DNA of 64,000 bases from Solitalea koreensis (GTDB lineage: Bacteria; Bacteroidota; Bacteroidia; Sphingobacteriales; Sphingobacteriaceae): NCBI RefSeq assembly GCF_900182575.1, contig NZ_FXSZ01000001.1, positions 124,001-188,000 on the forward strand. Reading direction: 5' to 3'. The translations under genes and the position numbers were made by a program. Positions 35,551-44,837 of the stretch are shown here, one piece after another. Within the stretch, counting starts at the first letter, position 1, and the number at the start of each line of letters is the position of its first letter. The notes below the pieces were generated by a model. It was given only the letters and a program-made list of their open reading frames with translations. It searched no databases and was not told the DNA's origin.

Positions 35551-37416
35551 ATGAAAAAACTCCTTTTACTGTTCATTCCAGTATTTCTATCTATTTCGCT
35601 TTTAGCGCAAAAGCCTCAACACTCCTTTAAAATTGAAAACGGTGAATTTGTTTACGATAAAAAACCAATACAAATTCACTCAGGTGAAATGCATTTTGCT
35701 CGCGTACCGCATGAATACTGGCGCCATCGCCTAAAAATGATCAAGGCAATGGGTTTAAATGCCGTTGCTACTTATGTTTTCTGGAACTATCATGAAACAG
35801 CTCCGGGGGTATGGGATTTTAAAACTGAAAACCGCAACATTTCAGAATTTATTAAAATAGCAGGAGAAGAAGGATTAATGGTGATCCTTCGTCCCGGCCC
35901 ATACGCATGTGCTGAATGGGAGTATGGCGGATATCCATGGTTCCTTCAAAACATAAAAGGTTTGGAAGTACGCCGTAATAATCCTCAATTTTTGGCGGCA
36001 TGCAAAGAATATATTAATCACCTAGCAGCCGAAGTTAAAAATCTGCAAATCACCAAAGGCGGGCCTCTCATTATGGTTCAGGCCGAAAATGAGTTTGGTT
36101 CTTATGTTATTCAACGTAAAGACATTCCTTTAGAAGAACACAAAGCCTATAGCAGTGCCATCAAAAAACAGCTATTAGAAGCCGGATTCGATGTGCCTTT
36201 ATTCACTTCCGATGGTAGCGGACTATTTAATGGGGGATCCATCGCAAACTGTTTGCCTACCGCAAATGGTGAAGACGATATAGAGAAACTTAAAAAAGTA
36301 GTGAATGAATATCATGATAATAAAGGGCCGTACATGGTTGCAGAATATTACCCGGGATGGTTAGATCATTGGGCTGAACCTTTTCCGAAAGTTTCCACTG
36401 AAAGCGTTGTGAAACAAACGGAGAAATTCCTTAAAAACAAAGTTTCGTTCAATTATTACATGGTTCACGGAGGAACTAACTTCGGCTTCACTACGGGTGC
36501 CAACTATAATAACAAGCATGACATTCAGCCGGATATGACTAGCTATGATTACGATGCACCGATCTCTGAGGCAGGATGGGCAACCCCTAAATACATTGCA
36601 ATTAGGGAGTTGATGAGCAAAAATGTAAATTACACTATTCCCACTATCCCTTCAGCGCTGCCTGTTATTGAAATTCCTGAAATTAAACTGAATAAAACAG
36701 CAGGATTGCTTGAGCTGAAAAACAACATTGCACCTGTTTCGAATGATGTCCCCTTAACTTTTGAAGCCCTTAATCAAGGTAATGGCTTTGTACTGTACAG
36801 TCGTAAATTCAATCAGCCTATTGAAGGAAAATTAGAATTAAACGGATTGCGTGATTATGCTTTAATTTATGTTAATGGAGAGAGGGTTGCAGAATTAAAT
36901 CGCTACTATAAAAATTATTTCTGTGAGATAAGCATCCCGTTCAATGCTACAGTAGATATTTTAGTAGAAAACATGGGCCGAATTAATTATGGCGCTAAAA
37001 TCACTGAAAATAATAAAGGTATCATCAGTCCTGTAATAATCAATGGAACAGAAATTACGGGAAACTGGAAAATGTATAAAATGCCGCTTGAGCAACAACC
37101 GGACATCTCAAAACTGACTGCCAAACCGGAAAATGGTCAACCGATAATTATGAAAGGCTCGTTTGAATTGACTACAACAGGCGATACTTTTCTTGACATG
37201 GAAGCCTGGGGCAAAGGGATTGTTTTTGTAAATGGCCATCATTTGGGCCGATATTGGAGCGTTGGCCCTCAACAAACGCTATATCTACCAGGCTGCTGGC
37301 TTAAAAAAGGCAAAAATGATATTACTATTGTGGAGCTAAACAAAGCTCCCGGAAACATCCTAAAAGCGGTTAAAACACCTGTGTTAGATAAGTTGAAGAC
37401 AACTAATAATCCATAA
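35551..37416 (+). CDS. Secreted GH35 beta-galactosidase
   Basis: The ATG at 35551 gives 621 residues with a signal peptide (MKKLLLLFIPVFLSISLLAQ); an ATG 54 bases upstream is in frame but adds a poor n-region. Catalytic residues are recognisable: acid/base Glu 181 in VQAENEFGSY and nucleophile Glu 265 in VAEYYPGWLDHW. The GH35 start IQIHSGEMHFARVPHEYWRH is also present. C-terminal jelly-roll domains (NGLRDYALIYVNGERV; FVNGHHLGRYW) follow. It would release galactose from beta-galactosides in the periplasm. It is inserted between uppP and truB, breaking the usual conserved run. Confidence 0.95.
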   Translation: MKKLLLLFIPVFLSISLLAQKPQHSFKIENGEFVYDKKPIQIHSGEMHFARVPHEYWRHRLKMIKAMGLNAVATYVFWNYHETAPGVWDFKTENRNISEFIKIAGEEGLMVILRPGPYACAEWEYGGYPWFLQNIKGLEVRRNNPQFLAACKEYINHLAAEVKNLQITKGGPLIMVQAENEFGSYVIQRKDIPLEEHKAYSSAIKKQLLEAGFDVPLFTSDGSGLFNGGSIANCLPTANGEDDIEKLKKVVNEYHDNKGPYMVAEYYPGWLDHWAEPFPKVSTESVVKQTEKFLKNKVSFNYYMVHGGTNFGFTTGANYNNKHDIQPDMTSYDYDAPISEAGWATPKYIAIRELMSKNVNYTIPTIPSALPVIEIPEIKLNKTAGLLELKNNIAPVSNDVPLTFEALNQGNGFVLYSRKFNQPIEGKLELNGLRDYALIYVNGERVAELNRYYKNYFCEISIPFNATVDILVENMGRINYGAKITENNKGIISPVIINGTEITGNWKMYKMPLEQQPDISKLTAKPENGQPIIMKGSFELTTTGDTFLDMEAWGKGIVFVNGHHLGRYWSVGPQQTLYLPGCWLKKGKNDITIVELNKAPGNILKAVKTPVLDKLKTTNNP

Positions 37417-37431
37417 ACAGTAAATCCCCGA

Positions 37432-37466
37432 ATCAATGAAGGTTCGGGGATTTTTGATTATTAACC
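37432..37466 (+). terminator. Terminator after the GH35 gene
   Basis: The 11-bp stem AAATCCCCGAA / TTCGGGGATTT encloses a 10-base loop and ends in TTTTT. Confidence 0.9.
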
Positions 37467-37518
37467 GCCTAAAAAAAGCTCAACTAACCAACAAATACGG
37501 AAACAAATGAATTAGTGC

Positions 37519-37526
37519 TATCTTTG
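37519..37526 (+). promoter_or_regulatory. -7 promoter box of truB-ribF
   Basis: TATCTTTG is a perfect TAnnTTTG. The inferred start is about 26 bases before the truB ATG at 37556. It follows the terminator directly, making truB-ribF a separate unit. Confidence 0.6.
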
Positions 37527-37555
37527 CCGGTGTAGAAACTGCGCAAATCGAAAAG

Positions 37556-38338
37556 ATGAGTCAAGACGAACTAAATAAGCTTCAACCCGAAATCAATTCT
37601 CCTCAATCAGAAATTTCTTCCGATAAAACCTTCAACTTTCAAGAAGGCGAAGTGTTACTCATCAATAAGCCCTACAAATGGACTTCCTTTGATGTAGTAG
37701 GAAAAATCAGAAATTCACTGAAACCCGGAAAAATTAAAGTAGGCCATGCCGGAACGCTTGATCCGTTGGCTACCGGTTTATTAATTCTTTGTACCGGTAA
37801 ACTCACCAAAAAAATTGATGAATATCAGGCTCAGGAAAAAGAATATACGGGTACGATGGTCTTAGGTGCCACCACTCCTACTTATGATATGGAAACAGAG
37901 GTTGACGTACATTACGACATTCGTCATATTACGGAGCAAATGATTTTAGATAATTGCGAACAGTTTAGAGGTGACATTGAGCAAATAGCTCCTGCTCATT
38001 CGGCAATCAAAATTGACGGTGAACGGGCCTATGAAAAAGCGCGTCGCGGTGAAGAAGTTCAAATTAAATCAAGAAACGTTACCATTTCAGAGTTTGAAAT
38101 CACCCGTATTGAACTTCCTGAAATTGATTTCAGAGTTGTTTGCAGTAAAGGAACATACATTCGTTCGTTAGTATCTGATTTTGGCAAAGCCTTAGAAAAC
38201 GGAGCCTACATGTCGGCTTTAGTGCGTACTAGAATTGGCGACTTTAAAATTGCTGATGCTCACGACGTAACTGAAATGATATTTCAAATCCGCAGACAAA
38301 AGCACCTCGATAGCAATAACAATTCAACAAACAATTAA
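37556..38338 (+). CDS. truB: tRNA pseudouridine(55) synthase
   Basis: 260 residues. The catalytic Asp 69 is in KVGHAGTLDPLATGLL, the second motif is AQEKEYTGTMVLG, and the substrate contact KIDGERAYEKARRGE is visible. The first ~30 residues (QDELNKLQPEINSPQSEI) are polar and poorly conserved. The enzyme modifies U55 in the T-loop of tRNAs. It is followed by ribF after 13 bases, probably one transcript. Confidence 0.97.
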   Translation: MSQDELNKLQPEINSPQSEISSDKTFNFQEGEVLLINKPYKWTSFDVVGKIRNSLKPGKIKVGHAGTLDPLATGLLILCTGKLTKKIDEYQAQEKEYTGTMVLGATTPTYDMETEVDVHYDIRHITEQMILDNCEQFRGDIEQIAPAHSAIKIDGERAYEKARRGEEVQIKSRNVTISEFEITRIELPEIDFRVVCSKGTYIRSLVSDFGKALENGAYMSALVRTRIGDFKIADAHDVTEMIFQIRRQKHLDSNNNSTNN

Positions 38339-38351
38339 GCAGTAACTATTA

Positions 38352-39284
38352 ATGAAGATTTACAAAAGTCTTGAAGAATTTGACAAAGTAAACAACCCGG
38401 TTGTAACATTAGGCACGTTTGATGGTGTGCATTTTGGTCATCGAAAAATTCTTCAGCGCTTATTGGAAATTGCTCATAATACACAGGGAGAAACGGTAAT
38501 CTTAACGTTCTTCCCTCATCCGAGAATGATTCTTCATCCGGAAGATGAAAACCTGAAGCTCATCAACACCATGGATGAAAAAATTCAGCTGTTAGAAGCG
38601 GCAGGAATTGACCATTTATTAATCATTCCATTTACTCGCGATTTTTCTAATTTAACTTCTAAAGAATTTATAAAAAAAATACTGGTCGATACGATCGAAA
38701 CCAAAAAGCTGGTGATTGGCTATGATCATCGATTTGGCAAAGATCGAGAAGGCAGTTTCGAACACTTAAAGCAATTCGGGCCAAAATATGGCTTTGATGT
38801 AGAAGAAATATCGGAACAAGATGTAAATGACGTAGCAGTAAGTTCCACTCGCATTCGCAACGCCTTGTTTTCAGGAGATGTGAAAACTGCAAATGAGTTT
38901 TTAGGTTACAACTATCTACTTAAAGGCAAGGTTGTAAAAGGTGATCAAATCGGCAGAAAAATTGGGTTCCCCACCGCCAACCTCTTTATTGAAGAAACTT
39001 ATAAACTCATTCCTTCCGACGGCATTTATGCTGTAAAAGTTCATACAGAAAATGAAACTTATGGAGGAATGCTTTATATCGGTCACCGTCCGACCATAAA
39101 CGGCATGACACGCAACATTGAAGTGAATATCTTTAACTTTGATCAGGATATCTACAACCAAAAAATCACGCTCGAATTCGTTTCTTACTTACGTGGTGAT
39201 ATAAAATTTGATGGGCTACCTGCACTTAAAGTACAACTAACACAAGATGAAATTGATGCAAAGGCTGTATTAAATGCGAACTAG
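38352..39284 (+). CDS. ribF: Bifunctional riboflavin kinase/FAD synthetase
   Basis: 310 residues. The nucleotidyl-transfer motif GTFDGVHFGHRKIL is at about 21-34, with FFPHPRMIL and the conserved SSTRIRNAL. The riboflavin-kinase domain (about 185-305) shows KGDQIGRKIGFPTANL. It converts riboflavin to FMN and FAD. The stop is two bases from the stop of the convergent lipoprotein gene, so there is little space for a terminator. Confidence 0.97.
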   Translation: MKIYKSLEEFDKVNNPVVTLGTFDGVHFGHRKILQRLLEIAHNTQGETVILTFFPHPRMILHPEDENLKLINTMDEKIQLLEAAGIDHLLIIPFTRDFSNLTSKEFIKKILVDTIETKKLVIGYDHRFGKDREGSFEHLKQFGPKYGFDVEEISEQDVNDVAVSSTRIRNALFSGDVKTANEFLGYNYLLKGKVVKGDQIGRKIGFPTANLFIEETYKLIPSDGIYAVKVHTENETYGGMLYIGHRPTINGMTRNIEVNIFNFDQDIYNQKITLEFVSYLRGDIKFDGLPALKVQLTQDEIDAKAVLNAN

Positions 39285-39286
39285 TT

Positions 39287-39754
39287 TTATTCAGCAGCTT
39301 TTTTAGAGCTCAGGTAATAGCTTTGAGTTTGTTTTATTTTTAAGCCTTTTGCACCAGAAACCACTTTTTTATATTCCATAAAATTCCCTTGCTTATCTAA
39401 AAAACCAACTAAACATGAATTAGGTTCATGTCCTTTTTTCAAAGCGGGAATCATCTCCATTCCCAGATCAGGAAACACAACTGTGTCTCTGACTTCCAAT
39501 TCCTTATCAACAATCACCATTTTATACCAAAACGTTTTAGGAGTTTCGTAAAGTTTTATACTAAAACGCCAATCGTTAAGATCATTATTTAAAGTGCTAT
39601 TGGTATATTTTTGTTCGAATACGGCAACCGGCTCTTTATTTACTGTAGTTCTTTTTAAAGATATTTGATCTGAAGCAATTACTTTCTTCTGTTCATTTTG
39701 ACAAGAAACAAATATAATTGAGACGAGCAGAGCGTAACAAAAATTGGTTTTCAT
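39287..39754 (-). CDS. Lipoprotein of unknown function
   Basis: 155 residues with a lipobox (VSIIFVSC, Cys 18) and a mature part NEQKKVIASDQISLKRTT followed by beta-strand-like segments (EPVAVFEQKYTNSTLNNDLNDWRFSIKLYETPKTFWYKM). No family is recognised. It is convergent with ribF, separated by two bases. The upstream side (39755 on) opens into the hairpin-repeat region. Confidence 0.65.
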   Translation of the reverse strand: MKTNFCYALLVSIIFVSCQNEQKKVIASDQISLKRTTVNKEPVAVFEQKYTNSTLNNDLNDWRFSIKLYETPKTFWYKMVIVDKELEVRDTVVFPDLGMEMIPALKKGHEPNSCLVGFLDKQGNFMEYKKVVSGAKGLKIKQTQSYYLSSKKAAE

Positions 39755-39869
39755 GGGAGATCAGCTTGTATTTCGAGAAGCGAAAATAATATTTATTAAT
39801 TGAACCTGTTATGCGATTTTAAATCATCATTATCTCCCAATGTTGAGTTCATATTTTAATCAGTTCCAA

Positions 39870-39935
39870 TCGCTGCCGCGAGCCTTACTTTTTTTTCTAA
39901 AGCGAAAAAAGTAAGCAAAAAACGCTGCCACTGTA
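39870..39935. repeat. Inverted repeat at the left edge of the repeat region
   Basis: The arms CTTACTTTTTT (39884-39894) and AAAAAAGTAAG (39905-39915) form an 11-bp hairpin, framed by direct copies of CGCTGCC (about 39871 and 39933). The minus-strand open frame across it (39860-40051) is not supported as a gene. Confidence 0.5.
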
Positions 39936-40071
39936 TACATTTCGCCCGCAGCATTGCCAGAAAAATCAGCATCTCTGCCGAAAATGTATAAGGCGGAAAT
40001 GAGCACATGACTTGTTGCTGAATGCTCAATTCTGATAAAATTGTAAGTCATCGGATGAATTGAAAGGTTGT

Positions 40072-40128
40072 CTTCGCTTTTAGCGAAGTTGATTCTTTTT
40101 TTATGAAAGTGTCTTCACTTAGAGTGAA
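40072..40128. repeat. Two short hairpins, CTTCGCT/AGCGAAG and TTCACT/AGTGAA
   Basis: Stems 40072-40078 with 40082-40088 and 40114-40119 with 40123-40128. They lie directly left of the first large repeat unit and share its hairpin-rich style. Confidence 0.45.
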
Positions 40129-40143
40129 ATAAATTTATTTCTT

Positions 40144-40351
40144 AGTTCTTTTAAGCCTTCCGTAGGATGACTTAAAAGTTCCTATAAAACCAAGGTCTCC
40201 GACCGTCATTATAGGAATTATGCCAGTCAAAAAGGTTTGTTCACAATTGAATTTCCGATTAGGTAAGGTTGTTGCATTCGGCCGGTCGGAGACCTCCATT
40301 TTATTCAAACTTTTAAGTGATCGCTGCGCGAACACTTAAAAGAGCAAAGGG
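40144..40351. repeat. Hairpin-repeat unit A, 208 bp
   Basis: The unit holds, in order, a hairpin (CTTTTAAG / CTTAAAAG), an inverted-repeat arm GGTCTCCGACC, a shared core (TTGTTCACAATTGAATTTCC...), the complementary arm GGTCGGAGACC, and a second hairpin (CTTTTAAGTG / CACTTAAAAG). It recurs as units B and C. The 66-codon minus frame through it (40135-40335) exists only because the repeat lacks stops and is not called a gene. Confidence 0.85.
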
Positions 40352-40480
40352 AATTATGCCGATCAAAAAGGCTTGTTCACAATTGAATTTCTTATTAGAT
40401 AAGGTTGTTGCATTCGGCTGGTCGGAGACCACCATTTTATTCAAACTTTTAAGTGATCGCTGCGCGAACACTTAAAAGAG
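40351..40480. repeat. Hairpin-repeat unit B, truncated 130 bp
   Basis: Unit B is a near copy of the right part of unit A, beginning at GAATTATGCC and ending after CACTTAAAAGAG. It joins unit A without a gap, so the two are tandem. Confidence 0.85.
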
Positions 40481-40484
40481 CTAG

Positions 40485-40613
40485 GGGTTTAAAACCTTGA
40501 ATGAAGTTCGGACAAAGGTCGAAGAATGGATGTATGATTACAATTTCCAGCGCCCTCATAAGGCGCTAAACTTTAAAACTCCGATGGATTTATTGGAGGA
40601 AATAAGGAATTGA
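40485..40613 (+). pseudogene. IS3-family transposase OrfB, C-terminal remnant
   Basis: Between units B and C the plus strand encodes FKTLNEVRTKVEEWMYDY, then NFQRPHKALNFKTPMDLLEE, ending IRN-stop. This is the C-terminal end of the IS3-family (IS150/IS2-type) integrase, whose YNFxRPHKALxxKTP motif is distinctive. Only about 42 codons remain, following a TAG at 40482. Possible inverted-repeat end sequence (AGTGGCCCAAAATAAGGGG) follows the stop. Confidence 0.8.
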
Positions 40614-40655
40614 AATTCTACTTTTGAGTGGCCCAAAATAAGGGGAAACTTACAC

Positions 40656-40852
40656 AGTTCTTTTAAGTCTTCCGTAGGATGACTTAAAAGTTCCTATGGA
40701 GCCGAGCATTATAGGAATTATGCCGGTCAAAACGGCTTGTTCACAATTGAATTTCCTATTGGGTAAGATTGTTGCATTCGGCCGGTCGGAGACCTCCATT
40801 TTATTCAAACTTTTAAGTGACCGCTGCGCGAACACTTAAAAGAGCAAAGGGA
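40656..40852. repeat. Hairpin-repeat unit C, 197 bp
   Basis: A third copy with the same order of parts as unit A; the left GGTCTCCGACC arm is missing by about 11 bases, while the core and right half are nearly identical. The 61-codon minus frame (40650-40835) is a repeat artefact. Confidence 0.85.
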
Positions 40853-40888
40853 AACATAGCTTAAAAGTCCCCTTTAGTGAATTAGGGT

Positions 40889-43732
40889 CTATTTCTCCAC
40901 CTTATTCCCTATAATAAATCGCTCTTTCAAATACTTACCTGTATATGATTTCTCCTCTTTGATCAAATCTTCTGGAACACCTTCAAACACAATATTTCCG
41001 CCTTTATCTCCACCTTCAGGCCCAATATCAATCACCCAATCGGCACACTTAATTACATCCATATTGTGTTCAATCACGATGATCGTATTACCCTGGTTCA
41101 ATAATGCCTCGAATGATTTTAGCAGTTTATTGATATCGTGAAAATGCAAGCCGGTGGTTGGCTCATCAAAAATGAATAAAGTATGATGTGGATTATGGCC
41201 TTTTACCAGGAACGAAGCTAACTTAATACGCTGTGCTTCCCCTCCTGAAAGTGTATTGGACGATTGCCCTAACTTTACATAACCCAAGCCCACATCGGCC
41301 AATGGTTGTATTTTATTAATGATTTTCTTTTCATCTTTAAAAAATTCTAAAGCTTCATCAATGCTCAAATCAAGCACTTCTGAAATATCTTTATCATTGT
41401 ACTTTACGTCCAATACATGCTGCTTAAAACGCTTGCCTTCGCAAGTTTCGCAAGGAAGATAAATATCGGCCATAAACTGCATTTCGATCTTCACTTCCCC
41501 TTCCCCCTGGCACGTATCGCAACGACCACCTTCCACGTTAAATGAAAACGCAGCCGGTTTTAAACCGGAAGCTTTTGCCTGGGCTTGTGATGAAAACAAG
41601 TTTCGAATTTCATCATAAGCCTTAACATAGGTTACCGGGTTAGAGCGCGATGAACGTCCAATTGGATTTTGGTCGATCATTTCAATCTGAACTACTTTTG
41701 AAAGGTCTCCGGTAATATTATTAAAGGAACCACTTTGCTCTCCGGTGAAGTTGCCGATTGCTTTTTGCAAGGCCGGATACAGAATTCTCTTCACCAAACT
41801 TGTTTTACCAGAACCTGAAACTCCCGTTACTACGGTAAGCGTGTGCAATGGAAACTTTACATCGATACCTTTAAGGTTGTTCTCTCGAGCTCCTTGTATT
41901 TCAATATAATCCGACCATTTTCTGCGTTGTTTTGGAACTTCAATAGCGCGTTTGCCCGACAAGTATTGCCCGGTTAAACTTTCCTCATCAGCAATAATTT
42001 CTTCAAAAGTTCCATCAAACACCAAGTTACCGCCATTAATTCCGGCACGTGGCCCTATGTCGATCAAATGATCGGCAGCATGCATAATTTCTTCTTCGTG
42101 CTCAACCACCAACACCGTATTTCCTGCATTCCGTAGTGATTTCAACACGCCAATCAGTCGATTCGTATCTCGCGGATGCAAACCTATACTCGGCTCATCC
42201 AACACGTAAACAGAACCTACCAAACTGCTTCCTAAAGAGGTAGCCAGGTTAATGCGCTGTGACTCTCCTCCTGAAAGTGTATTGGATAAACGATTCAGCG
42301 TTAGATATCCCAAACCAACATCATTCAAGAACAATAAACGATTCCGCACTTCAATCAATAATCGCTTGGCAATCTGCGCATCGTGCTCGTTAAGTTGTAT
42401 CTCATCAAAGAATTTGGCTGACTTTACAAGTGGCATTAAAACAATATCAGTAATTGATTTTCCGGCCACTTTTACATAGCTCGCATCCTTGCGCAAACGA
42501 CTTCCCTTACAATCCGGACAAATGGTTTTTCCGCGATAACGTGAAAGAATAACCCGGTATTGAATTTTATAGGTTTGTGTTTCGAGCTCTTTAAAAAATA
42601 CGTTTAAGCCTTGAAAATACTTATTACCGGTCCATAATAATTCTTTTTCTTCTTCAGTAAGATCCTGAAAAGAACGATGAATCGGGAAGTCGAATTTGTT
42701 AGAGGAACGTATTAAGGCATCATTCCATTCTTTCATTTTCTCACCTCTCCAGGGAGCAATGGCGCCATCGTAAATAGAACGGGATTTATCGGGAATTACC
42801 AAATCAGGGTCAATTCCAATTACATTCCCATAGCCTTCGCAGGTTTTACATGCACCATATGGATTATTGAAACTGAAAAACTGTGGAGAAGGCTCTTCGA
42901 ATCTTAATCCATCCAACTCAAACCGATCACAAAAATGGTTTTCGGTTAATTCGGCATCCTCAATTGAGTACGTAATAAAGCAATCGCCTTTTCCTTCAAA
43001 AAAAGCAGTTTGCACTGAATCTGCTATACGGTTTACAGTATCCTCGTCTTCTTTATCAACGATGATCCGATCGATAAGAATTCTGACATCTCCTTCGTGT
43101 AAAGATGCTGAAGCCTTAACTGTGGGATCTTCCAAAACATCTTCAATCTTTTTAATCGAACCCAGGTAAGAAATTCGCTTAAAGCCTTTCTGCAATAGAA
43201 CCGCTAACTCTTCTTTTACAGAACGATTATTATGCGGATGCAAAGGACAAAATATATTTACGGCCGTATCAACATTCAACGAAATAATAAAATCAGTTAC
43301 TGACGAAACCGTATCTTTTCGAACTTCCTGCCCTGAAACCGGAGAAAGCGTTTTACCGATTCGGGCAAAAAGCAGTTTCAGGTAATCATAAATCTCCGTA
43401 GAAGTACCAACAGTTGAACGAGGATTGGTTGCATTTACCTTTTGCTCTATGGCAATCGCAGGAGCAATACCCTTAATATAATCCACATCGGGCTTGTTCA
43501 TTCGTCCCATGAACTGACGGGCATAGGCCGAAAGACTCTCTACATAGCGGCGCTGACCTTCAGCATACAAGGTATCAAAAGCCAGGCTCGACTTACCAGA
43601 ACCAGATAACCCTGTGATTACTACCAGTTTATTTTTAGGAATTGCGACATCAATGTTCTTTAAATTGTGAACACGTGCACCTTTTATAATGATATGCGTT
43701 TTCGCACTTAATTCGTCGACTGATTTGCTCAT
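40889..43732 (-). CDS. uvrA: UvrABC system subunit A
   Basis: 947 residues with the duplicated ABC ATPase layout. First Walker A GLSGSGKSSL at 41-50, second GVSGSGKTSLV at about 636; LSGGESQRINLA and LSGGEAQRIKLA signatures; Walker B VYVLDEPSIGLHPRD and LFIFDEPTTGLHFHD. The zinc pieces CPDCKGSR and CDTCQGEGE / LPCETCEGKRF are visible. In the first zinc module only the second CxxC (ACKTCEGYG) is present; the preceding pair is lost. The protein finds bulky DNA lesions for nucleotide excision repair. It is not in an operon here. Confidence 0.98.
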   Translation of the reverse strand: MSKSVDELSAKTHIIIKGARVHNLKNIDVAIPKNKLVVITGLSGSGKSSLAFDTLYAEGQRRYVESLSAYARQFMGRMNKPDVDYIKGIAPAIAIEQKVNATNPRSTVGTSTEIYDYLKLLFARIGKTLSPVSGQEVRKDTVSSVTDFIISLNVDTAVNIFCPLHPHNNRSVKEELAVLLQKGFKRISYLGSIKKIEDVLEDPTVKASASLHEGDVRILIDRIIVDKEDEDTVNRIADSVQTAFFEGKGDCFITYSIEDAELTENHFCDRFELDGLRFEEPSPQFFSFNNPYGACKTCEGYGNVIGIDPDLVIPDKSRSIYDGAIAPWRGEKMKEWNDALIRSSNKFDFPIHRSFQDLTEEEKELLWTGNKYFQGLNVFFKELETQTYKIQYRVILSRYRGKTICPDCKGSRLRKDASYVKVAGKSITDIVLMPLVKSAKFFDEIQLNEHDAQIAKRLLIEVRNRLLFLNDVGLGYLTLNRLSNTLSGGESQRINLATSLGSSLVGSVYVLDEPSIGLHPRDTNRLIGVLKSLRNAGNTVLVVEHEEEIMHAADHLIDIGPRAGINGGNLVFDGTFEEIIADEESLTGQYLSGKRAIEVPKQRRKWSDYIEIQGARENNLKGIDVKFPLHTLTVVTGVSGSGKTSLVKRILYPALQKAIGNFTGEQSGSFNNITGDLSKVVQIEMIDQNPIGRSSRSNPVTYVKAYDEIRNLFSSQAQAKASGLKPAAFSFNVEGGRCDTCQGEGEVKIEMQFMADIYLPCETCEGKRFKQHVLDVKYNDKDISEVLDLSIDEALEFFKDEKKIINKIQPLADVGLGYVKLGQSSNTLSGGEAQRIKLASFLVKGHNPHHTLFIFDEPTTGLHFHDINKLLKSFEALLNQGNTIIVIEHNMDVIKCADWVIDIGPEGGDKGGNIVFEGVPEDLIKEEKSYTGKYLKERFIIGNKVEK

Positions 43733-43971
43733 TTACTAATATCTACGTGGGGGACTAAACAGTCATTTCAAAAGTTTAACAAAACTGCACAAATTAACAG
43801 GGTGTTGAAAATAAATTTCAAAGAAGAAGGGAATAACAATGTAAAAACCTTTTGTAATTAAATAATAAGTTGTTTATTTGCGAGAGACACATCCAAAAAC
43901 GAACGCTTATAGGTTAATATTCTACTCAACTAAATCAATTCGTTAATTGTTTTCAATTTGTTAGGATAGCT

Positions 43972-44562
43972 ATGAACTTTCGAATACAAACAGACCAATA
44001 TCTAATCCATTCCTACCTTGAAGGGAATGAAATTGCGCTCGAAACTCTCATTACACGCCATAAGTCTAAAGTTTATACAGCTATTTATTTACTGGTAAAG
44101 GACTCTTACCTGGCAGAAGATATTTTTCAGGATACTTTTGTAAAAGTGATTAATACCTTAAGAGCAGGTAAATATAATGAAGAAGGTAAATTTTTACCTT
44201 GGATTATGCGCATTTCTCACAACTTGGTTATTGACCATTTTCGTAAAGATAAACGTACTCCTGTAATAACTACCGGTGATGGCTACGACATTTTTGAACT
44301 TTTACATTTTGTTGAAGAAAATGCAGAAGATAAAATAATCAGGGAACAGAATTACTTGAATTTAAGACAACTTATTCTTAAGCTTCCGGAAGAACAAAGA
44401 GAAGTTCTGATTATGCGACATTATGCTGATTTGAGCTTTAAGGAAATTGCTGACATAACAGAAGTAAGCATTAACACTGCTTTAGGTCGGATGCGGTATG
44501 CATTGAACAATCTGCGTAAAATGATGGATATTAAAGAAGCCAGTTTTAAAGAAATAAATTAA
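43972..44562 (+). CDS. ECF-type RNA polymerase sigma factor
   Basis: 196 residues: region 2 (LITRHKSKVYTAIYLLVKD, SYLAEDIFQDTFVKVI, PWIMRISHNLVIDHFRKDKR) and region 4 (LPEEQREVLIMRHYADLSFKEIADITEVSINTALGRMRYAL). Unlike the FecI-like factor at 17470 it has no anti-sigma or SusC partner beside it, and it starts with a short non-conserved tail. This type is common in Bacteroidota as a general stress or growth-phase sigma factor. A terminator follows. Confidence 0.92.
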   Translation: MNFRIQTDQYLIHSYLEGNEIALETLITRHKSKVYTAIYLLVKDSYLAEDIFQDTFVKVINTLRAGKYNEEGKFLPWIMRISHNLVIDHFRKDKRTPVITTGDGYDIFELLHFVEENAEDKIIREQNYLNLRQLILKLPEEQREVLIMRHYADLSFKEIADITEVSINTALGRMRYALNNLRKMMDIKEASFKEIN

Positions 44563-44573
44563 ATTCATTTATT

Positions 44574-44607
44574 AAAAGGAAACGCCGCTATGCGTTTCCT
44601 TTTTTTA
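44574..44607 (+). terminator. Terminator after the ECF sigma gene
   Basis: The stem AAAAGGAAACGC (from 44574) pairs with GCGTTTCCTTTT, followed by further T. Confidence 0.92.
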
Positions 44608-44801
44608 TTATCTATGATTTATTCTTTCGTTGCTCCTGCAATCTAAAATTCGACTTAATAAACTTAATAGGTCATCCTCATGTTAAACAATAAAGTAGAC
44701 CCTAAGAAATCGCAAAAACCAAACTAGTCAGCACTTCTTGTTTAGACCTCTTCCAAATTACCAAATGGAATATTCTAAGGGTTCTATAATCTGTTTTTTT
44801 G

Positions 44802-44809
44802 TAAATTCG
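44802..44809 (+). promoter_or_regulatory. -7 promoter box of aconitase
   Basis: TAAATTCG (one base from TAnnTTTG), about 29 bases before the ATG at 44838. Confidence 0.4.
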
Positions 44810-44837
44810 CAGTGCATAAATTATAAAAACATAAAAC

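Noticed and set aside
35551..37416. GH35 and galK as a galactose operon
   Set aside because: They are about 5.3 kb apart with leuS, ftsX and uppP between, and each has its own terminator.
39860..40051. 63-codon minus-strand ORF
   Set aside because: It runs across an inverted repeat and low-complexity sequence; no protein-like pattern.
40135..40335. 66-codon minus-strand ORF in the repeat region (and a 61-codon relative at 40650-40835)
   Set aside because: Both frames coincide with the DNA repeat and its hairpins; the shared protein sequence is explained by the repeat, and it shows no start context or protein features.
39840..40860. CRISPR array
   Set aside because: Only three copies of 130-208 bp with internal hairpins and no uniform spacers; no cas genes in the window.
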